From contig CAJNDS010001013.1 of the NCBI GenBank assembly GCA_905221605.1, positions 1 through 64,000 on the forward strand: DNA of 64,000 nucleotides, written 5' to 3'. The notes under the pieces are model-generated. The model was not told where the DNA came from and ran no database searches. It saw nothing but the letters and a program-made list of their open reading frames with translations. Shown here one piece after another: positions 1 through 11,442 of this stretch (the first letter of the stretch is position 1; the number at the start of each line of letters is the position of its first letter). A program made the position numbers and the translations under genes. Source of the DNA: Symbiodinium natans. Taxonomy: Eukaryota; Sar; Dinophyceae; Suessiales; Symbiodiniaceae.

Positions 1-360
1 GGGGGGGGGGGGGGGTTAGGGTGTTATTCGGGGCTTCGGCTTCAGAGTTTCATGGGTTCTTAGGTTTAGGTGTTTGGGGTCGAGGGCTTCCCAAAATCGG
101 GAAACCCCGTATATACACCGAACAGTTAAAATCCAAGGCTGCACCGAGGGCTATGAAGGGTTTGGCGTTTAGGGTTTGGGGCTATGCAAGTTTGAGGAAG
201 ATGGTGGGGTTTAGGATGTCGTGCAGGAGACGGACGAGACAGGCCTCTAGGCCCTTGAAGTCAAAGGGAACTTTAAACTGTACAAAGGGTCTCTAGTATC
301 GGGGTTTGCGAAAAGAAGGGCTCTAAAAGAAAGGTCAGGGACCATAATAAAGGGACCATG

Positions 361-445
361 TGGGGTTTCCTAGATTGGGGTCCTGATTCTAAGGGAGTCC
401 TACTATTTGGGGATCTATATTGGGAGTCCCCTATTGTCGTCAACC
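361..445 (+). repeat. Dispersed repeat family F, copy 1
   Basis: TTGGGGTCCTGATTCTAAGG, then GAGTCCTACTATTTGGGGATCTA, shared with four other places in the window. Confidence 0.6.
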
Positions 446-828
446 CCCACATAACTTCCCTTAGAATTCTCGGGGTATTGGGTTCTCTGGATAGGTCTTC
501 TTCGGTTTCGGGGTTCAAGGCTCATCCTCAGCCCAGGGCTTGGGCTCTTGAGGGCTTAGGGCTAGCGTGTTCAGCACTTTGAAGGTTTTCGGAAGGTTTT
601 GAAGGGTTTTCGATCGATTCTTGAAGGGTTCTAAGAGCTTAAGGGAGTTCTTGCTTAAGGCTTTTTGTTTCGACTTTGGGGCACCCCAAAACCCAATACC
701 CAAAACCATAAACCCTAAAGGCTAAGGGGAACCCATGCGCCCCCCCCCCCCCCCACTTTTCCGCCTTGGCAGCCTGCCACCATCGGACCCAGGTCGCGGG
801 GCGGTAGGGGCCCGCAAGTGCCCCTCGC

Positions 829-1206
829 AGGGTTTAGGGTTTAGGGTTAGGGTTTAGGGTTTAGGGTTTAGGGTTTAGGGTTTAGGGTTTAGGGTTTAGG
901 GTTTAGGGTTTAGGGTTTAGGGTTTAGGGTTTAGGGTTTAGGGTTTTATGGTTGAGGGTTAGGGTTTAGGGTTTAAGGCCTTAGGGTTTAGGGTTTAGGG
1001 TTTAGGGTTAGGGTTTGGGTTTAGGGTTTAGGGTTAGGGTTTAGGGTTTTAGGGTTTAGGGTTTAGGGTTTAGGGTTTAGGGTTTAGGGTTTAGGGTTTA
1101 GGGTTTAGGGTTTAGGGTTTAGGGTTTAGGGTTTAGGGTTGAGGGTTGAGGGTTGAGGGTTCAGGGTTCAGGGTTTAGGGTGGAGGGTTTAGGGTTTAGG
1201 GTGTAG
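829..1206 (+). repeat. TTTAGGG array
   Basis: About 50 units with scattered variants (TTAGGG, TTGAGGG, TTCAGGG); the longest such array in the window. Confidence 0.95.
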
Positions 1207-1550
1207 GGTCTGGAGGGTCACTGTTTTAGCTTTCCCAGTCATTAGGGGGTTCCAGGCTTAGGAACACGCCCACCCACCCAAAGAATCCCATAACATTAAG
1301 AAAATATACAGTTCACTCACCAACGCGACAGACCACAAATGGCTCAAGAACGGTGTCCAAAAACGGGTCAAGAACGGTGCCGAGAGGGTTTAGGGTTTAG
1401 GGTTTAGGGTTTCGGGTTTGGGGAGGGGAAAACCCTAAGCGGGGTTGGAGAAGAATCGTTCTGACTGTTTAGGGCTTCAGATTAGGATCTCGGAGGTTGC
1501 GATCTTCGCGACTTTTGGGTTCGGGGTTCAGGGGGTTCAGGTTTTCCGGG

Positions 1551-1560
1551 TGGGGGGGGT

Positions 1561-1594
<34 letters not shown>

Positions 1595-1622
1595 GGGGGG
1601 GGGGGGGGGGGGGGGTGGGGGG
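1551..1622 (+). repeat. Poly-G tract
   Basis: About 70 bases of G with a few T interruptions. Confidence 0.9.
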
Positions 1623-1809
1623 GTGTTTGATGGGGTTAGGGTTTACGAGGCTAGGGCTTACGGCCGAAAAAACAGCCGAGACGTCAGCGGGGTGGCGGGG
1701 GGGAGGGGTTGTTCCTCCTTGCGCTGAGGCCCGGCAAGGGTGTAGGGGTGTAGGGTCAAGGGCTCTAGAGCTCTACCGATTCTATTGTTCCAGGGCAAAA
1801 AGCGTTTAC

Positions 1810-1950
1810 CCCCTAAACCCTAAACCCTAAACCCTAAACCCTAAACCCTAAACCCTAAACCCTAAACCCTAAACCCTAAACCCTAAACCCTAAACCCTAA
1901 ACCCTAAACACTAAACACTAAACACTAAACCCTAACCCTAAACCCTGAAC
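1810..1950 (-). repeat. CCCTAAA array
   Basis: Opposite orientation to the array at 829, about 600 bases away. Confidence 0.95.
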
Positions 1951-2739
1951 CCTGATCCCTGAGTTGGGACTCCCGCAGCTGGTCTGGGAGCGTTACATGG
2001 TGATGCATGGCCCAATCAATGGGGACCAAATGAACCCTAAAAGTTTTAGGGTTTAGGGTGACGAGAATAGGTATTTCGGGGTTTAGGATGTATAGGGTTT
2101 ACTTCGTTCACCTTCTAAGTTTCGCAGGGATGCTTTTTTTGTATGGGGATGACGTTAGTAAAGACTCTCCAGTAGTGCCCTTAATCTCGGTGAGTTTTCG
2201 GTTCAAGTTCCATTTAAGGAGTACAGGCGCCATTGTAAGGGCATCTTAAACGCGGTCAAGGATGTTCAGGGTACAAACCCTTAACCGAAGCAAACCCGAA
2301 ACCCTAAACCCTAAACCCGCCTTAACCAAACTAGGATGGCCCCTAAAAACCCTCTGAAAAGTATTCCTGAGTATGATCTTCTTAAACCCAATAAGGGAAA
2401 ACATAAAATGTCCCAAAGGCCTACCTAGCTTAGCAAGGCTCCTGAAGCGTGGAGGAGAAGACGGCTCTGTAATGCCCTTTGGATCTGGGTGGAAGCGTGT
2501 AGGGAAGAGCTCTCCAAGCTCTGGTTGAAGGTCGCAAAAAAGGTGAGAGGTGGTGGCAGTCGCCACTGTACCTTCGGGCCATCGCGCTGGCCGATTGGCA
2601 CCAACCAGTGGTAATCAGAGTGCCACGCGGAGTCATCCTCATCTCCTGTGAGCCCACCGCCAGAGACCATCACCTTCTGACGAGGAATTTTCCAGTGGGT
2701 GCGGGCTCCGGGACTGGATTTCGCGGTCGCGTCCACTGC
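1951..2739. other. Unassigned sequence
   Basis: Mostly unique sequence with a few single CCCTAAA units. Short frames in several directions overlap one another and have no recognisable domain. Nothing supportable found. Confidence 0.5.
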
Positions 2740-3190
2740 GCCGAATTGCGCCGCTTTGCGCTGCTTTGCGCCGGCTGCGCTGCGCTGCGCCGCATTGCGC
2801 CGCATTGCGCTGAATTGCGGTGAGTGAATTGCGGTGAATTGCGCTGGATGCGCCGCATTGCGCCGCATTGCGCCGAATTGCGCCGAATTGCGCCGCATTG
2901 CGCCGAATTGCGCCGCATTGCGCCGCATTGCGCCGAATTGCGCTGAATTGCGCCGAATTACGCTGAGTGCGCCGAATTGCGCCGAATTACGCCGAATTGC
3001 GCCGAATTACGCTGAGTGCGCCGAATTGCGCCGAATTACGCCGAATTGCGGTGAATGCGCCCCATTGCGCTGGACGCGCCGAATTGCGCTGAATATGCGG
3101 ATTCGCGCCGAATGCGCTGCTTTTCCGGGATTGCGCCGCAATGCGCTGCATGCGCTGCACGGCGCCGAATTGCGCTGAATTGCGCAAGAC
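2740..3190 (+). repeat. 10-bp minisatellite (ATTGCGCCGA-type)
   Basis: About 45 units of 10-11 bases, mainly ATTGCGCCGA and ATTGCGCCGC, drifting to ATTACGCTGA toward the right. Because 30 bp equals three units, frames translate as repeating decapeptides; I do not regard them as genes. Confidence 0.9.
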
Positions 3191-3204
3191 ACTTTCCGGG
3201 TTAG

Positions 3205-3356
3205 GCTGACACGGGGTTGTGCGACACGGGAGCGACGGGAGCGACACGGGAGGGACAAAATGAGCGACGCGGGAGCGACGGGAGCGACAAGGGGAGCGAC
3301 GGGAGCGACACAGGGAGCGACGGGAGCGACACGAGGAGCGACACGGGAGCGACCCA
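3205..3356 (+). repeat. GGGAGCGAC minisatellite
   Basis: Units of 9-12 bases (GGGAGCGACACGG and GGGAGCGACGGGAGCGAC), directly following the 10-bp array. Confidence 0.85.
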
Positions 3357-3643
3357 ACCTCGTAGATTATGTAGATTTTGTAGTTGGGGTATGGAATTGC
3401 GGCTTCGCATCACTGTTGGGAGTGATTCGGTCGTGTGAATGCTTGCTTTTCGCCTGTTGTCCCATTTTGGAATGATTTTGTCACGCGAATGCAAAAAAAA
3501 ACACCCTGAAAGCCCTGAAGCCCCAAAATAGCGTCCACTGGCCAAAAAGATAACTCCCAATGCCTCAAACTGTTGTCACAGGCCAAAAGCCCAACCGAGC
3601 CCTGGCGAAAAACCTGTGCTCAAATCAAGAATATTTTAACTCA

Positions 3644-4053
3644 AAGATAGCCCCTAAACTTCCCAAAGCCTGCAAAGCAAAAGTTTAAGCCTCCTACCTA
3701 AATTGAAGATGTCAGTTTTAGTGTGGGGGCTTAGGGTTTCTTAAGGGCCCTAAGGGGCGGGAAAACTGTCTGTTGACTTTAAGATAGTCCCTAAACCCCC
3801 CTAAACCTGAAAACCAAGAGTTTAAGCCTGCAATCTAAACTTGAAGATGTCAGTTTTAGCCTGGGGACTTCTTAAGGGCCCTAAAAAATGGACAAGCTTT
3901 TGGACTTGAAGATAGCCCCCAGACCTCCCTATAAACTTTGGCCCTAAACCTAAAACCCGAGAGTTTAAGTCTCCAACCTAAACTTGAAGACGCTAACAGT
4001 GTCTTCGGACTTGGCGTGGGGGCCTAAGACTTCTTAGGGACTTCAAGGGGCGG
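3644..4053 (+). repeat. Tandem triplication, ~135-bp unit
   Basis: Units start at 3,644, 3,781 and 3,909 with AAGATAG(C/T)CCC and share GAGTTTAAG, TAAACTTGAAGA and ACTTCTTAAGGGCCCTAA landmarks. Diverged between copies. Confidence 0.75.
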
Positions 4054-4904
4054 GGTGCTGATTTGAGCCAATTCTGGAGGGAAGCATCTGTAGGGCCCGA
4101 AGCCCTGAACACCAAACTGCCCAGGTCAAGACATTGTTTTTGCTTAGCTTCCAAAATCTATGACGCCCTGGCCGTTTCCGATGGAAAAGCCATGATGGTG
4201 CACCGTTGTGGCAGGAACATGTGTGAAAATGGAAACCCTATACCCTAAACCTAAACCCGAAATAAAGGGCCACAAAACATACAGAACCAGCAGCCATCGG
4301 AAAATAGAAACTGCTTAACCCTGCAAACCAAGCAAAATCGTGAGCCCTGGGCCATCTTCATTCCCCCCCCTTATTGTTTCCGCTGCCCACAGCGCATGAA
4401 CAAAAATTTAAAATTGTTTTGTTGAGGAGCCCAAGCAAGTCGATATGTAGCCCCCCAAAAAAGATTTACAGTGAGCATTCCCAAGACATGCTAAATCAGC
4501 CAGCCTACACGACAAAAATCACGCAGCCAAAAAAATGTCCAAAATCATGAGCCTTCCCAAAAGGGTTCACACCCCTCCGCCCGTTTCCCCTGCTTTCCAC
4601 AAAGCACGAAAAAATGAAATCATGTTTTTGTTGCGGTGTCCTGTAAAAGCGGATCTGTCGCCAAAGACAAAGAAAAACGAAACGGGTTCCCAGCAAAACA
4701 TACCAAAACAAGAACCCCCAAAAAAACGTCACTAAACCCTAAAAAAACCTGAAAAACCATGAACCCTTAGAGAACCCTCGAAATGGTTCGCGCCCCCGTG
4801 TCTTTCTTTCCTGCGCTTAGTCCCACTGCAACACGCAGCGCGAAGAGCGTCAGCGACCGTCAGCAAGGGACGGATCGGGTTATCGGTCGGTGCGCAGCAG
4901 GTGT
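4054..4904. other. Unassigned sequence
   Basis: A-rich unique stretch nearly free of telomere-like units. Two overlapping opposite-strand frames near 4,505-4,735 shadow each other; no gene call. Confidence 0.5.
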
Positions 4905-5285
4905 TTTGGCTCGGGTTTCGCCGTGCGCCACGGGTTTTATCGGTGCGCCACGGGTTTAGCGGGTTTAGTGGGTTTATCGGTGCGCCACGGGTTTAGCGGG
5001 TTTAGTGGGTTTATCGGTGCGCCACGGGTTTAGCGGGTTTATCGGTGCGCCACGGGTTTAGCGGGTTTAGCGGGTTTATCGGTGCGCCACGGGTTTAGCG
5101 GGTTTAGCGGGTTTATCGGTGCGCCACGGGTTTAGCGGGTTTATCGGTGCGCCACGGGTTTAGCGGGTTTAGCGGGTTTATCGGTGCGCTTAGCGGCTTT
5201 AGCGGCTTTAGCGGGTTTAGCGGGTTTAGCGGGTTTAGCGGGTTTAGCGGGTTTAGCGGGTTTAGCGGGTTTAGCGGTGCGCAGT
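4905..5285 (+). repeat. TTTAGCGGG / GGTGCGCCACGGG compound minisatellite
   Basis: Higher-order array: GTGCGCCACGGG followed by one to three GTTTAGCGG units and ATCG, repeated about eight times, then a purer run of TTTAGCGGG 9-mers. The 9-mer resembles the telomeric 7-mer with a CG inserted. Confidence 0.85.
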
Positions 5286-5385
5286 CCCTGTTTCCGCGCG
5301 CAATGTAAGTTTCTCCCCCGGACGTTCATGTTTTCAGGGGATGCGATGCACCAGAGTCCAGCACGCCCATCCCGGAGCCCCAAAC

Positions 5386-5475
5386 CCTAAACTCAAAATC
5401 CTGAAACCCTAAACCCTAAACCCTAAAACCCTAAACCCTAAACCCTAAACCCTAAACCCTAAACCCTAAACCCTA
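5386..5475 (-). repeat. CCCTAAA array
   Basis: About 11 units, followed within 100 bases by an array of the other orientation. Confidence 0.95.
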
Positions 5476-5565
5476 AGAATCACAATTAGCAGCTCAAGGT
5501 GCGGAGGATCGCTGCCAGTGTCAGGCTTCCAACACCACCTCGCGCTGCTTGGGTGAACTGTAGGG

Positions 5566-5634
5566 CTTATAGGGTTTAGGGGGGTTTAGGGTTTAGGGTT
5601 TAGGGTTTAGGGTTTAGGTTTTAGGGTTTAGGGT
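5566..5634 (+). repeat. TTTAGGG array
   Basis: About 9 units, imperfect at both ends. Confidence 0.9.
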
Positions 5635-5910
5635 TGACGGTTATCTTGGTGCTTTTAGGGCACCTGCTGGATACTCCGGTGAAGGATAGCAGGACGTGAT
5701 TTACGAAGATGTGTGGACACCTGCGAAATACTTTTGATGGCGTTGTAGGTTGGCCCTTAACCCTTCGAAAAGTATTCCTACACATCGTCCTCTTGAACCC
5801 AATAAGCGAAAGTATGCAACATCCTAAGCGCCTACTTGGTGGTTCATGGGTAACTCTAAGTAGCACTATAAGTTGGGCTGACCTCCATTCCCGGGGCCCG
5901 TTTACCGGTT

Positions 5911-6033
5911 ATATGGGCCCTTCAGATGGTCCCCTTACCTCCTTTAAAGGGTTCCGAAGTATGGGCCCCTTACCTCCTTTAAAGGGTTTCGGAGTATGGG
6001 CCCTTGGGGTGGTAGAGGGTAGATAAAGGGGGT
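5911..6033 (+). repeat. Dispersed repeat family G, copy 1
   Basis: ATGGGCCCTTCAGATGGTCC then CCTTACCTCCTTTAAAGGGTT, with the latter unit tandemly doubled, ending GTGGTAGAGGGTAGATAAAG. Confidence 0.6.
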
Positions 6034-6100
6034 CCTGTGCCGGACTGGCTGGACTTACTTCGGTGTTCCGCAAGTGTTTGGGCTCCCAGGTCGCCTGCGG

Positions 6101-6205
6101 TAGGGTTTTAGGGTTTTAGGGTTTATAGGGTTATAGGGTTTTAGGGTTTTTGGGTTTTAGGGTTTTAGGGCTTTAGGGTTTTAGGGTTTAGGGTTTTAGG
6201 GTTTA
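6101..6205 (+). repeat. TTTTAGGG-variant array
   Basis: Mostly 8-mer units with an extra T, the Chlamydomonas-type variant. Confidence 0.9.
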
Positions 6206-6226
6206 GGGGCTTCTTTCATTCAATAT

Positions 6227-6329
6227 TTGGGATGTTTTGCCTTATACTAAGAGTCCTTCATAGGCATTATAATAAGGGGGTACGATAATCCCTGTTTAAG
6301 GACTGTTGGTTTCAGGGGGAACATCCCAA
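6227..6329. mobile_element. MITE family A, copy 1
   Basis: Inverted-repeat element: begins TTGGGATGTTTTGCCTTATACTAA and ends with the complementary GGGGGAACATCCCAA. Centre carries TAATAAGGGGGTAC. Confidence 0.7.
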
Positions 6330-7737
6330 CACTCAATCTCATTTTCATGGGTAATTTGGGGAAGTTCAGACAAGTCGTACGCGCGTACAGCTACGAAGAT
6401 TCTCAGGGTATGATGTTGGGCTCCAGTACAAGCTGGTCTAGCTGCACAGGAGCCTGTTTCCAACATCGGAGGCATCACCAGTTTTGTACCTGGGCCAACA
6501 AGCTTGCGGGGGTGATTTGGAGAGACCCCCTTAACCCAAAAGCTCCTCCCCAAAATTTAAACTCTAAGCCCCAAACCCTACTCCCTAACCCTAAATAAAC
6601 CCTGAATCCCAAACCTCAACCTTTTTGAACTGCGAGGCACGATGTGAGCCCTGAATCCCATTCCTGCCTCCCCAAGTTTCCATTCTTGGTTCTTCGCACA
6701 CGCCCGCCGGCGTTTGGGAGATGCGCCCTCGCAACTTCCGGACTTCTCGATCTCCAGCCTGCCGCCGGCGAACCGGAAACAGTTTGCGCAGTCGGCGTGC
6801 TCGTTGCAAGCAGCCACGGTTCGCCACGCGCCCACCTCAACCAGCTCGGGTGTTCTGAAGTCTGCCATGGACAGCTTCTTTTCTCGCTCATGCAGTCAAG
6901 CAGCTTAATTCTCGAAGGATAGGGGGGTCTCCGAAAAACAGAGGGGGTACCTTATTCGGGTCCTTATTGTAAGGGAATCCTACATATTGGGGGGTCTATT
7001 GTTGGGGCCCCTTATTGTGTAAACTCCCATATTAATGTCGAGGTGGTATGTTTAGCCCGCCCCCGGCAGGCTGCGCAGACTGCAAGGCACAAGTCCCATC
7101 CATCAGTGAAAGCTTGAAAAAGGGTTTAGGGGGTAGGGTTTAGGGAAAACCCCTATACCCATAAAAACTAATGCCGGAGGCCCTTACCCCCCAAACCGTA
7201 TAGGGCTTGGGGCTGAGGATTTAGGTCTAGGGTGCTCAATGCGCTAGCAATGACGCCACAAACTCCAAACCTAGCAACCCCAAGCCAAAACAAAAAAGTC
7301 AGCGCCTTTTCACAAGGGACCCCAAGCCTTTCCCCCCCCCCCCCCCCTGCAATGGTGTACCTTTTCCTTCCCCCCGCACGTGTTCCTTGTTGGGGTCCCC
7401 AGAAATCCTACACCAAAAACAAACCAAGAGCCCTTAAAGGGTTCCTCCCCTCTTCCCCCCAACAAAAAAGAAAGCAACCAAAGAGGTTCAGGGTTTAGGG
7501 TCTGGAGATTTAGGGGTTTCGGTATTTGAGATTTAGGGTTTAGGGTCCGAGATATTAGATTTGGAGTTTAGGATATAGAACTCTTTTTAGGGTTTAGAGA
7601 TGTATGGCCCAGGCCCAGGGCCCAGGGCCCGGAGACAACAGAATCGCAGAATTCGGATTGGAAGGCTTCTGGGTTGGAAAGGTGACAGGTCTCTGGAAGC
7701 ATTGTGCTGGCTCAGGGCCCGGCCCTCTTAAGGGGGT
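6330..7737. other. Unassigned sequence
   Basis: A GC-richer patch at about 6,640-6,900 is open in three or four frames at once, giving no clear coding frame. Otherwise family F copy 2 (6,945) and a poly-C tract (7,333). Confidence 0.45.
6945..7040 (+). repeat. Dispersed repeat family F, copy 2
   Basis: GGGGTACCTTATTCGGGTCC, then TTATTGTAAGGGAATCCTAC and TTGGGGGGTCTATTG. Confidence 0.6.
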
Positions 7738-7956
7738 TCAGGGTTTAAGGGTTTAGGGTTAGGGTTTAGGGTTTAGGGTTTAGGGTTTAGGGTTTAGGGT
7801 TTAGGGTTTAGGGTTTAGGGTTTAGGGTTTAGGGTTTAGGGTTGAGGGTTTAGGGTTTTAGGGTTTTAGGGTTTAGGGTTTAGGGTTTGAGGTTTAGGGT
7901 TTAGGGTTTAGGGTTTAGGGTTTAGGGTTTAGGGTTTAGGGTTTAGGGTTTAGGGT
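7738..7956 (+). repeat. TTTAGGG array
   Basis: About 30 units with two 8-mer TTTTAGGG interruptions in the middle. Confidence 0.95.
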
Positions 7957-8370
7957 AAGTCTAGATCCCTAAACCTCTAAACACAAGCCCTAAACTCCCC
8001 TCAAGCCCCAAACCCCCAAACCCTAAGCCCTAAACCCTGCCTGAACCCTCAACTCTAAAAGGGCCACTGGATGCGTCTAAGCAACGGATGACGCTTGCAG
8101 AAGTCCCGCTTCTCGTCCCGCGTCTTGGGCTGTGGAGCTTTGGGGCGTAAAGGGTATAAGGGTGGCTGCCGCCTAAGAAGGCCGGGTGGGATTCTGGAGA
8201 GTTTAGGGCTTTAGGGTTTAGCGTTTAGGGCTCAGGGGTTTAGAGGTTTAGGGGATAAGGGGCTTCAGGGTGTGTGTGTACGTAGGTGCAGGGCTTCAAG
8301 GGTTCTAAGGGTTAAAAGGCCTAGGGGGCCCTCAAGGTCATTCTCTGGGGAGTGACACTCTCCCTCAGTA

Positions 8371-8446
8371 TCCTAAACCCTAAGCCCTAAATCCGAAACC
8401 CTAAACCCGAAACCCTAAACCCTATACCCTAAACCCTAAACCCATG
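8371..8446 (-). repeat. CCCTAAA array, degenerate
   Basis: Alternates CCCTAAA with CCGAAAC and CCTATAC variants. Confidence 0.85.
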
Positions 8447-8449
8447 GGC

Positions 8450-9500
8450 CCTTAATTGGGGGAGCATCATGTACCTTCTGTTGAGCAGGACCTGATCTGC
8501 CACCACGACGCTATGTGCAACTGATTGTACGCGATGGTACGCAGTTTGCCGCTTCTGTGCCTCCTAAACCAGGGTATCGGGCTCAGGGTTTGGGGAAAAG
8601 GATTAAGGGTTTAGGGTTTAGGAGCTTTGACGTCTTGAAGTCTGGGAGTTTCAGGTTTTTGGCTTCAGGGTTTCGGAGTTTTTGGAAGTTTAGGGCTTTG
8701 GGGTCAGAAGATATCGGCTTAGGAGCTCTAGACGTATACCGGATAGGGTTTTGGTATCTTAGGCTTAGGAGCTCCGCATGGCTTAGGGGCTTTAAGGGCT
8801 CGGAGTTTTTTAAGCTTAGGCAGACCTGAACCCAATAAACTCTAATGATCAAACTACTTGCCGAGTGACTTTGAACGGCGCCTGCGCAGAAGGGCAGGAA
8901 GAGGATTAGGGTTTAGGGTTTAGGGTTTAGGGTTTAGGGTTTAGGGTTTAGGGTTTGAGGCTTAGGGTTTTCGGAAAGGCATGCTGGAAACAGTCGTCTC
9001 TCTACAGCACAGGCAGCCGAGCTATCTGCCAGGTACACCAGTTACCTCGTCTGTCTATTTCTGTGGCTCTAAGAGCCAGCAAATCATAGCGGCTACTGTG
9101 CCCCCTCATGTACAAGCAGCCGGCAATGCTTGGCATGCTTGCGTACTTCTTGTACCAAAAGGACGGCACACGCTGACTAAAATGAGGGGACACGCTGACT
9201 GCCAGACACTCGCACCTGATTGTGACACCTTCAGCCACTTATAGCCAGCAACGGTGGTCATGCATGATGCATGCATGAAACAGTTCTACGTCCCAAACCC
9301 TAAAACCGTAAACCCTTCCTTCATGCACGCCTGTCCTCAGTACGACCTCTGCAGATCCCATCATTGCCCATTCCGTGAGACAACATGATTCAGGGTTTCG
9401 GTATTTCCGTGAAGCAGAACTGCGCCACCTCGAACCGTAGGCGGTAAGTCCAGTGGGATAGAACGATGGTGAGAGGGTGAATATTAAGGGAACTAGGGCC
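8450..9500. other. Unassigned sequence
   Basis: Unique sequence with a short TTTAGGG array at 8,907-8,970. The + frame at 8,981-9,244 begins with ATG (MLETVVSLQHRQPSYLPG) but resembles nothing known to me and its minus-strand shadow is equally open. Confidence 0.45.
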
Positions 9501-9506
9501 TTAGAA

Positions 9507-9582
9507 ACCCTAAACCCTAAACCCTAAACCCTAAACCCTAAACCCTAAACCCTAAACCCTAAACCCTAAACCCTAAACCCCA
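9507..9582 (-). repeat. CCCTAAA array
   Basis: About 10 regular units. Confidence 0.95.
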
Positions 9583-10060
9583 TTCCCTACTAAGAGCCAG
9601 CCAGTCAAGTGCCTCAGGCCGTGCCACACCGGGGGGTGGATTCCAGCTGACATTGAGGCCGAAGCCCTGGGTGGTGCTTTCGGGTTAGGGAACCCTAAAC
9701 TTTCCCTAAAGCCTAAGGGTTTAGGGTTTAGGGTTTAGGGTTTAGCCTTGAACCCTAAACCCTAAACTCTCAAGCCTGAACCCTGCGAAAGTTCAGGGTT
9801 TAAGGCTTGCCAAAGCCCCTGCCCATTTTGGACATGCAGTTTTGCTGCTGGCCCGACATTTACGACTTCATCCCCATGTGGCCCGCCGCGAGGATCAACG
9901 CGGAGTGGCCCTAAACTCTGAACCCTTAACCCTAAACCCTAAACCCTACACCCGACACCCTAAACCCTAAGCCCTAAACCCCAAACCGGTTTTTAGCCAA
10001 CTTGCTGTGCACCCAGATCTTCCAGTATAGCCTTTGAATGAAGGAAAGAACGATAAATCT

Positions 10061-10158
10061 TTGGGATGTTCCCCCTTATGCTAACATTTTAAATGGGGAT
10101 TATAGTAGGGGGTACTGTCATCCCTATTAAGGACTGTTCATGACATCGGGAAGAACAA
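10061..10158. mobile_element. MITE family A, copy 2
   Basis: Left end TTGGGATGTTCCCCCTTA is intact; the right terminus has decayed (CGGGAAGAACAAGG), although the inner arm TATTAAGGACTGTT is preserved. Confidence 0.65.
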
Positions 10159-11086
10159 GGCTTCGAAGCACCTGGAGTAGCGGAGTATACTACCAATTAG
10201 CTACGCCCGAGTTTGTTATGTTGCCATTGCGGTGCTAGTAGTCTGCAGGAGGGAGGGTTGCAGCAAGGGTTGCAAGGGTGTCATGATCGCTGAATCGAGT
10301 GAGCTGAACTGTCGTCCCGCCGCAGTACTGTGATTGGTTCAACGGATCTACAAAATGACCCGGTATATTCCTTAGTAAGGCTGGTTAAGGAAATCTGGCC
10401 ACGAAGATTCAATCTTGACAATGTGTGGTGCGGGATTGCCTCGGTGGAATGCGTTCTGTTGTGCAATAATGCAGGAGCCTAAATGAAGGGAGCCTAATGA
10501 AGGGCTTCAGGTTTAGGTAGGCTTAAGGGCGCCGGGTTCAATAACAAAACCGCTATGCTAAGCACATTGGCCCATACTGCCCTATGTGCAAACCTCCGCC
10601 TGTGCGAACCCTCAGTGATTTACCCTCACCCAAAAAGGCCCAGAAGACACCTCAATTAAGGAATATGCCTCACATCATAAGAAGAACTCCTATATGGCTA
10701 AAGATATGGGTTTGTATGTTAATGGGGAGGCGCGTGACACGTGTTGGGGTCGGGGTATGCTTCGCGGGTATGTTACGGGGTATGTTTCGGGGGTAGTATG
10801 TTTCGCGGGCGTGCAACCCGTGTGCCATTCTTAAACCTGAGCCCCCCAAAAAACACAAACCCATATATTCCTTAAGTACCCTAAGACCCTAAACCCTAAA
10901 CCCTAAACCGCAGCCAAGGGGTATTGAAGACTCTGTGGGGTCAATGCCCGTTCAAGACAAAGACGGGCGGCAGTAGGCGGCTCAATCCAGCAGCGCCCAT
11001 CCTGGAGGAATTAGAGGTTTTGGCTTGAGGGGTTAGGGTTTAGGGCTTGGGGTTTGGATTTATAGGGTTTAGGCACAGGGACATAT

Positions 11087-11171
11087 GGGTGGTTCTTTAA
11101 ATTAGGGTCCTTTTTGGGGGGTGCTTGTTATAAGAGCGCCAAAAAAGGGAACCTAATTTAGCGAACTGCCC
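11087..11171. mobile_element. Inverted-repeat element E
   Basis: GGGTGGTTCTTTAAATTAGGGTCC at left against GGAACCTAATTTAGCGAACTGCCC at right, most positions complementary; CTTTTTGGGG/CCAAAAAAGG flank the centre. Seen once. Confidence 0.6.
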
Positions 11172-11344
11172 GTAGGATCCTTAGTCAAAATAGATCCTTC
11201 GTCAAAACCGTTTCGCCCCTAAACCCCCAAATCCTAAACCCTAAACCTTCGGTTGATGCAATGGCCAGCCTCCCGCAAGTGAGGCATCCACTCTGTCTCT
11301 ACTGCTCCCAAAGAACCCCAAAACCCCTAAATCAAGGAAAGGCT

Positions 11345-11442
11345 TTGGGATTCCCCCTGTACTAAGAGTCCTCAATAGGGATTCTAGTACCCCCTAATAA
11401 AATCCCTATGAAGGACGGTTGGTCTCAGTGGGAACATCCCAA
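11345..11442. mobile_element. MITE family A, copy 3
   Basis: TTGGGATTCCCCCTGTACTAAGAG at left and GTGGGAACATCCCAA at right; the centre reads TAGTACCCCCTAATAA, inverted relative to copy 1. Confidence 0.7.

Noticed and set aside
1445-1830. Overlapping ORFs across the poly-G tract
   Set aside because: They are Gly runs produced by the homopolymer with no flanking protein-like sequence.
2425-3557. ORFs on both strands through the 10-bp and GGGAGCGAC minisatellites
   Set aside because: Repeating peptides arise from stop-free repeat units; multiple frames open at once and no conserved domain.
4901-4915. TTTTGGCTCGGG resembling the spliced-leader 3' end
   Set aside because: Match breaks before the final AAG and sits at the edge of a minisatellite.
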